A stretch of 64,000 nucleotides of DNA, taken from Branchinecta lynchi (taxonomy: Eukaryota; Arthropoda; Branchiopoda; Anostraca; Branchinectidae). Each line of letters begins with the position of its first letter. The stretch's first letter is position 1. Location of the stretch: NCBI GenBank assembly GCA_023053575.1, contig JAKZAP010000007.1, positions 15,901,508 to 15,965,507 of the forward strand. Reading direction: 5' to 3'. The notes below the pieces were generated by a model. The model searched no databases. It was not told where the DNA came from and saw only the letters and a program-made list of their open reading frames with translations. Shown here one piece after another: positions 45,753 through 54,700 of the stretch. Made by a program: the position numbers and the translations under genes.

Positions 45753-48700
45753 CTGAAAAATAAGACGAATCAAACATTGCACGCGTACATGTAAGGTTCC
45801 GCTTCAGCACGCTTCTGAAAGTTTAACAACGTATTCTGAAAATGTCATTCATGAGGAGATCAGACCTGGTAAGCAGCAGCGAGTCGACGGCTGTTCCCAG
45901 TCGATTTCTACAGCTGTCGGCTGAGAACCACGACTTCGATCGTTTCTAAAGCTTTCTCTATAAATCATTTATGCCTTATACTATGGTGACTAGCTCTTCG
46001 TGCCGACGACGAATCGCCGTGTGCCTAGCAAAGAACCAGAAACTCTCGCAGTGACGTCAGCACAACAGAGGTGGTTTAAATAGGATTTGAGTCAGTTTTA
46101 TTACAAAAGAATAGTAATGGTACGTGAGTGTTTTTTGTAAGCAGAATGTTTGCTGTATACGTATGAACCGAACCGAACCCTATGAACCCTACAACGAGGG
46201 GTGGCACTTCTCTAGATGTGATTTCGACTAACATGTTTGATTTTTATGATGATCCGATCCCAGGTTCTCCACTTGGCGGTAGCTACCATTTTACGCTAGA
46301 ATTAAACCCGCGCAATAGAGTCACTATTGAGTACACAACGACAGAAACTACAAGTCGACCAATGACCGATGAGGGTATCCTAAAATTTGGCGAATGGATT
46401 TGTGAAGAAAAGTGGGAATCAGTTTCATCTGCAAAGGATACCAATAGTAAAGCTAGTTTTCTACAGGAAATCCTACTAGCAAAGTACCATGAGTGCTTTC
46501 CCGAGAAGAAGGTGAAGCGACATGCCTCTGACCGGCCTTATATTGTGAAGGCAGTAAAAGACCTTATTAAGGAAAAACTGCGTTTATTTAAAGCTGGTAA
46601 GACTGACCAAGCAAAACGACTGAAAAATAAGATTCGCAAAATGACGAGGAATGCCGCAAAAAACCACTACGCAAATCAGACTGAAAAACTATTAAAGTCT
46701 GACCCTAGAAAATGGTATAATGGAGTGAAGAAAATGATGGGGAAGGTTCAGAAGGGACTTGATTTTAACCTTGATGAAAGTGAACAGGAAACGGCAAATA
46801 AATTAAATGCTCACCTTGCTGCTATAGTTCAAACTCTCCCTCCCCTCCCCCACGAAGAAATTCCCCAAATCCCACCTGATTTTGATTTCCCTAAAATTAG
46901 CCAAGATGAAGTAACTAAAAAATTAAGGAGGCTTAAAAGAACGAGTGTAACACCCGTAGATATTCCCGTTGAGTTGATTAAAGCTTTCCCTGAGAAAATT
47001 AGTAGTCCCCTTTCACATATTTTTAATAAAATAACAGAATCAGGTGAGTACCCGTCAGTTTGGAAAAATGGTTATGTGACACCTATTCCGAAAAAAGATT
47101 CCCCTAATGATTGTACTGGTGTGCGCCCAATTACTATGACCCCTATTTTTAGTAAAGTTTACGAACAGTTCCTTTCATCATGGTTAAAAGAAACAATTTT
47201 GAGACTTGTTGACCCGAAGCAGTTTGGTAACCTGCCAAAAACATCAACAGCACATTACTTAGTTAGCTTGCTAGATAGAATACTTAAGAATTTGGATAAT
47301 CCAAATATATGGATTAATTTAATAGCTATAGACCTAAAAAAAGCGTTTGATTTAATTAACCACAGCAAGCTCATTGCCAAACTCCTAAATAAATTTAAAA
47401 TTGAGCCGTTTCTGGTACGAATTGTTGCACAATTTCTGTCAAACCGAACACAACAAACTAAGTACAAAACGATATTTTCAGATATTTTACCTATTTTTTG
47501 CGGTGTACCCCAGGGTACTCTGTTGGGACCGCTTCTTTTTTTGGTTATGGTCAATGAGCTCGCACTTTCTTTCGCAGATAGGTGGAAATTCGTGGATGAC
47601 CTGTCGCTGCTTGAAGTGTGCAGAAGAAATATTAAAAGCAGTGCTAAGGTTATCATCGATGATATCTGTGATGAGGCAGCTATGGATGACATGGTCGTCA
47701 ACATGGATAAATCGTTGGTGCTAACTATATCATTTTTAAAAAGCATGCCGGACTTTTACCCTCCCCTCCCCACTGCCCAGTGTGTGAAACACATAAAGTT
47801 ACTGGGAATCCATATTACCCATGACTTAAAATGGATCAAACAAGTGGACAGCATGCTTAAAAAGGGTAATATGGCAATCCGATCCCTAAAATTATTATCC
47901 CGTTACGGTGTCCCTACCGAGCACCTTTTAAAAATTTTCTTGTCTTTTATCCGCCCCACTTTAGAATATTGCTGTCAGGTATGGCACTTCGGTTTGACAC
48001 GGGATCAGTCGAATTCGTTGGAGAGATTGCAATTCCGAGCCCTCCTTGTTACTTCCAAATCGCCAAAGGTGCCATACATTGAGCTTCTTCGGAGTTTCAA
48101 GCTGGAATCTTTGGCCCAACGTCGGGAAAAAATGTGCCTCAAATTTGGAGTTAAGACGCTTGAGAATCCTCGTCTGCGAGACATTTTCCCGCCTGAGTTT
48201 GAACCTGTTAGGCCTAGACCTGCGCGAATGGTTTCGCAGCCGATTCCTAAGTTACATCCCCTTTCTGCATCTCATGACCGATACAGAAAAAGCTTCGTAC
48301 CGTCATTCGTCGAAATGTATAACTCATCGTGATTCTCGTATAATTCATCGTAATTCGTGCTTATTTTATAATTGTTTGAATCCTAGTTCTTACATACGTT
48401 TAACGTGACGTCATTCGTCGAAATGCATAATTCGTTGTAACTCTTGTTTATGTTATAGTGATTTGAATTTCAGTTCTAATATAAGTGTAATTGTAAATGA
48501 TCACTTACAGTTTAACGTGACGTCATTCGTCGAAATGCATAATTCGTTGTAACTCTTGTTTATGTTATAGTGATTTGAATTTCAGTTCTAATATAAGTGT
48601 AATTGTAAATGATCACTTACAGTGATTCGAATTGTATATAAGTTTATTATTTATGACAAAATTATGACAAAGGTGTTGATGTTATTATGTTTATGACGAA

Positions 48701-51700
48701 AAATCCAATGTTCGGCTTGCCCGTGAAGGAATTTTAAAAATAAATTGAAATTGAATTGAAATTGAACCGTTTATGAATGGCATGTAGAATAATGTAAAAA
48801 CAGTATTACCACAATATGTAGAATAGAGAAGATTGCCATCTGCGGCCAACAAGACCTTTGGGGCTTTCTTAGCAAGTGTTGCAAAATGTTTTGTATACAT
48901 ATGTAAAATAAAATTTAATCTAATCTAATCTTTTGAGGGTTTGTTTGGGTGACGTTTCTTTTTCTTCCCTAGAATCAACGGCTGGTTTCGAACTTTCGGT
49001 TTCGAATCATTAATAAACCGATTTAGGCGAGAATATGTAAGTAATTCATTCATTTCCAGTAACAAGTTTTGTACCAGACGTCCACGAAAATAGAAAATAG
49101 CATCATTGCAATAGGTGTAATAAAGAAGTATTACGGCGTTTGCAGTTGCGGCTTATACGCTATAGAAGGAGTGAAAGATATTGATCCTATTTCTTATGCA
49201 GAGCCAATCAAAGTTTGGGTTCTGCCACCATGACGAAAGAAAGGAACATCGCCAGGTTTGCTAAAGGTAGCACCGAGCTTTGTTTTGTGAAATCTGACCT
49301 AATAATTTTTTTTCAAAAGAACTTGTTTTACTCTGTACCGACTGCGTCAAAGAACAGTACTCTCCGTGCATTAATTTTAGTAGTTTTGAATTTAATGATC
49401 ATCAAAATGTTTCAATGCTCATTTTGATTAAAATGGTACTTTATTCTAGAAAGAACACTTTTTTCCGATCTTTATCAGCACGAAAATTTTACCGTTGTGG
49501 CAGCCTTGAAAATCGAGAATGAGAAACGTCACGCGAACGATGATTTAAATCCTGTCTCAACCAATCAACAACCTTTACTGGAAACAGCGACGTTTCCTGC
49601 TCTTCGCTATTGGCACATGGCGATTCTCATCGGCACGAAGAGTTACTCATCAAGAGTATTTCACCAATGCTTACGTATCGTATCTCTGCGCCACATATTT
49701 AATTCGCAACACCGCCTCGCGGAAAGTTGTCAAAATGACTCGGGAAAAGGTACCAGAAAGCAACCTAAAATGTACCACTGACCAACCCTGAAACTTCAAT
49801 CTGAACAAGGACACGTGTAAGGCGTAAACACCACGTATAGGGCCACTCAGCTTATTACACCTATTTCACCAATGCTTACGCATCGTATGTCTGCGCCACA
49901 TCTACAGTCGCGGCAGCTCCTCGCGGAAAGTTGTGGACCTGACTCGGGAAAACGAGTTTACGAGTATCATATGACTAACCGTGTAGCGGCCTACCAAGTG
50001 ACATTACTGATAGGTTTCTTTTCCATTTTCAACCAATCAATGTCGAGGTTTTAAACATTCGGGAGCTATGACATCCTAAGAATGGAGAAACTACCTCAAT
50101 GATCAAAATGGTGCGAGATTCGGGCCAAGAGCTGAAAAATCAAAGTCTCTCTCACCTTTAATCGCTGCATGCTTTCGAGACGTTCCAGTGACACAGACGC
50201 CCCGAAGTCAGTAATTTTGCATACGAGGTCCTTGTTGACTAGAATGTTTGCAGGTTTGATGTCAAGATGTAAAATCTCCATGGAATGCATGTATGACATA
50301 CCACTCGCAATCTGATGAGCGAAGCTGCAAAACAAAAAAATTGTTTCTTTACTCTGATAACAAGCTTTTAGAGGGAAATGTATCTCCAAAGGATGAGCCT
50401 GGTGGGCTGTGAGGGTTACGATGCTTAAAGTTTAACCGAAAAGGGCTAAGACCCGACAGTCTAGTTACAAATCAGGTGTTCACTTAAACAGGATTGACAA
50501 CCCGACAACATTGCGTTACTCCGTTTCTCCGCTGTCCGCAAATAACGGATTTCAGCGAATGAGCTTAATCTTTCGGATTCTTAGTACCTCTATGCGCCTG
50601 TCTAAGTCTCCAGCTAAAAAGGTACGCATTGCTGAACAGTAAGTGCCAACTTATCGTCTTTAATCCTGCAAATGCAGACTTGTTTTCAAATTCAAAATGT
50701 CCGCGTCTGGATGGATTGTGGGCTGTCGTGCAAGCATCGCACATTCGGAACGTTATTACTAGAGCCTCTGATGAAAAATATGCAAAATCCCATAGATGGG
50801 TCAAAATGTTTCAGCGTGCTGCCTTTTCAGTTAAACTTTAAAGTACGTATTGACACCTGACAGGTTGCATATCTAACGCTTGAACCTAAAATTTAGAATA
50901 GCATAACGAAGGGAAATATCAAAAGTTTGACTTCGTATAGTTATGACTTTTACTGTGTAGAGTCTAGCGTGTCATCCGACAAGGCTGCGCTTCATTCAAG
51001 GCAGACTTGAGGCGGTCAAATCATTATTCAAGCGTGCATGACAAAGTGATGAATGTATTTTCCTCCTCGAATCCGGGAGCGTAGACTTATCGCATGACGC
51101 GCTCGACTACACGCAGTGAAAAGTCATACTATACTATACCCCTTTATTTTCGTTAAGTTATTTTAATTTCCAGATTAAGGGATCACATATGCAACCTATC
51201 AGGTGCCAATACATACTTTAAAGTTTAACTGAACAGGCAACTTATTTTTACATATTAGATTCAAATACATTGAATTATTACAACACCTATTGGGGATTTT
51301 CATTCTGTCCACAGTAGTCTTCAGTAGGGACGTCGGGAATGTGGACGCTTTCCCATGGTGAATCCGTCCACAATTCGCCCGCGAAAATCACTGCACTAAC
51401 ACTACACAAGACACATCACTAGCTAGCACTAGTTTTTGGTACTGCAGACTGCAGACACTTCTTTGTTTATTTGATACACAATGTATTTACTCGTTTGCTG
51501 CTGGTATTGTTGCCAAATGTTCCAGGCACCATAGAGATATCACAAAAACGGGAAGAGCGGCAAGCACAATGGGATAATCGATTATTTGGAAATATCAGAA
51601 AAACAAACTAACGCTTTTTCATCGGGTTTTCAAGATTATTTAAGCGAACAAGTGATGGGTAACTAGACTGTCGTATCCTAGCCCTTTTCGGTTAAACTTT

Positions 51701-54700
51701 AATGGGGTCTTCGGTACCATCCTTTATGCCGAGGCAACGCTGGTCTGAGATAACGAGCGTGTTCCATCCTACTTACCGTAGTTACTATGCATGACGTCAC
51801 GAATTAGGGCTTCATGGATTCAAGGCTGGAACACATTTGTCTATTTTCGTCAAAATCACTCCACGGGGTAAACAACTATTTACTATTAATTACTGTTTCG
51901 AGAAGGTTGAAACGGTTAGCGTAGTAACTTTTCGTGAGGTTGGAACGGAAATAGTAACTAATAGTTACTACTGTTAGAAGGGTAGAACACGCTCAACATA
52001 CCGGGGTTGTAAGGGGCTGATAAGAGCAAAACAGCTTCTTCCACATAAATCCCAATTTTCTTTTCATTAGGAATGTATTGGATGGACTCGCTGTAGAAGC
52101 GTCAATTCACGACGCTTCTACAGCGAGCCTCCCCACCTGCCAACAAAAGAGTTTAGCAGTCGGAGACAACCACATCTGTTAGTCTTAAATAGACTGAAAA
52201 ATGAGCGTTTTTTCGGGACCTTCGGCTAGACCCTAGCTCTCAAAGGGCTCTCTCCCTTTTGCAGGGTTGTAAAGCTTGGTGCCCACAGGTCGCGAATCCT
52301 CCTAGTGACGCCGCAATCGCCCGGGCGAATGCAAATCCCCGTTCGGTGGGTTCTAGGGTTCCCATCACTCTCACTCTCTACCAGGAGCAGAGGGCAGCCA
52401 AAGGGGTTAATAATAATAATAATAATATAACTGCAGTAAAAAAGGCTTTCGCCTCTGTTAATTTCTCGAGACACTGTGGACACTAAATTCAATTTCAGCC
52501 AGGTGTCGATCCACGCCTGCTTTAAACTGATTGATATTTTCGGCATTTACGACATTTCGGGGAGATTATTCCAGTATTCCACTATCCGGTTTTCGAAGCT
52601 CCATTTTCCGATGTCTTTTCGGAATTTCTCACCACGAATTTTCAAGCTGTGTACTCTGAGACCGTTGTGATTGAAAGTGAGGAAATCATCAGGCCTTATT
52701 TTATCATAGTAAGGCTTATGTTATCATAGTAGGCCTTATGTTATCATAGATCAGTAAGACATTGGCCGGTAGAAAAAATAGTAAAGGAATACTGTACCCC
52801 GCCACTGCTCTTCTGAGCTACAAAGTGGGATTGCTCCCAAAGTCTCTCTACCGCTTATTCCTCAAAAGAGACTGATGAGGGAGTCTTAAACTGTTCCCGA
52901 AATTTGCTCTCCTAAGTGTCTCGACCGCTTATTCCTCGAAAGAGACTGATGAGGGGGTCGTAAAATGTCCCCGAAATTTGCGCATGCCCGTCACTGAGTG
53001 AGAGGCATTCGTCACAAAAAAATATTTCACGAATAGATAAGGCACGGACTATACTTACTCGACACACATCAGCAAACCCAATGTGTCTGAGGGATCTTCT
53101 ATAATTTTTTGGAGGGTTCTTCCGGCATGCTCCATAATAATGAGCGACAGACCGCGGTCCACTTTCTGATCTATCCGCAATATCTTAACGACGTTCCGGT
53201 GACTCAGATATAAGGCGTTTAGCTCTCCATCGAGGCTTGTTGTTGGAGACTTGGGCTCCGTGTCTGGGCGGACGATGACCTTCACGGCTACTTCTTTTCC
53301 TGTAAGAAAAAAAAAATATATTTCTTACTCCAAACTTGCGGGACGCTTTCTCTGGAGAACCCCAACGGACGAGCTGTGGAAACCTCACAGCCAGAGAGAT
53401 TTACCCGACGAAAATTGATATTCCCCCAACGTGATCAAAGAAAGTACAAACAAAACAAGAGCTACGAGCTCATATGGCACTTGTTAGGAGTAGGCAGTAC
53501 AAGAAAGTAGATGAGAACGTCACAAAATACACCCGCCATCCGAAAATGCGGTTCGGAAATAGAAATAGGATATTTAGTTTCACTCACTTCTGAGCAGTTC
53601 CGGCATCGTCTCGATTATCTGTAGCAAATGCACATGACTGACTCGTTTGATCACTAGACGTGCTCACGATTTCTGGTACTCCCTCCATCTCCCCCTACCG
53701 TGGCTGAATCTGGTTCGGACTAAAAAAGGGATCATCTAAAGCATCTTCTTTTATACCATACCTATCTATCAAGTTTCACTCGAATCTGAGCATTTTTGGA
53801 AAATTCGGGTACCCCCCCCCCCCTCACCAACGTTGTCGGATCCGGTTCTGGCCCAAAATGTGTCATCTAGGTTGTATGCTCTCTCTATGTTCCATGTTTC
53901 ATTTAAACTGATGCACTCGTTTGACCCCTATGCGAGCCTCAAAATTTCCGTCGATCAGGACAGGCCGAACAGGACTTGAAAACATAAACGTCGTATCTCT
54001 TAATTCCCTCTTCCTGTCCATCAAGTAATACTGAAACTGGAGCATAGCGTATCTGCAAGTTTCCAGTCCCCCCCCCCCCCACCTTGGCCGAATCCGGACC
54101 AGACGCTAAATAACAAATCTAGGCCACATAAACTCGAGACTGTCGAATTTGCATCTCATTCGGTCCATACATTTGGTTTTGTGCATGTCAAAAGCCCCCC
54201 CCCCCCACACCAAAAAAAAAAATCCCCCAACCGTGGTCGCATATAGTTCGAACGCACATGTCGACACCATCGATTCTTATCACCCATTACGTTTCACTCG
54301 AATCAGACCACTCGTTTGCACTTTACGGAAGTAAATTTCCATATTTCTCTTCCCTTGCTCCCCAAAAATACTCGGATCTAGGAACTTAAGTTTCCGGGGA
54401 TATGAATGAATGAATGAATCACATCGGGCAAAAGTAAGGAGTATTCTTTAACCTATTTTTTCCAATAAACCTTCTTTTCTCCCCAATAGCTAATCCTCCC
54501 CCCCCCCTTAAACTCCCCATCCACTTTAAATCTACTCCCGACAACCCAGCTTTAAAATAAATTTCCTCCCCCAAGCATCTTTTGCCTTTGCATAGAACCG
54601 TAGAGACACCGACTCAGCCTTCCGACACTGCCAATCCTAAATTTCCTGATCACGAAGGATTTACTCCACCTTCCGCGACACTTCACCATACTGTAAAGAA

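Larger units (their letters stand above)
46182..48766 (+). mobile_element. Non-LTR retrotransposon, 5' truncated, long intact RT frame
   Basis: It lies antisense in a mos intron. A 716-codon frame, a 3' UTR with ~112-bp tandem units, and a simple tail ATTGAAATTGAATTGAAATTGAA ending at 48766 (quoted in two overlapping parts: ATTGAAATTGAATTG and AATTGAAATTGAA). The 5' edge falls in the endonuclease C terminus, so the copy is truncated. Confidence 0.88.
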
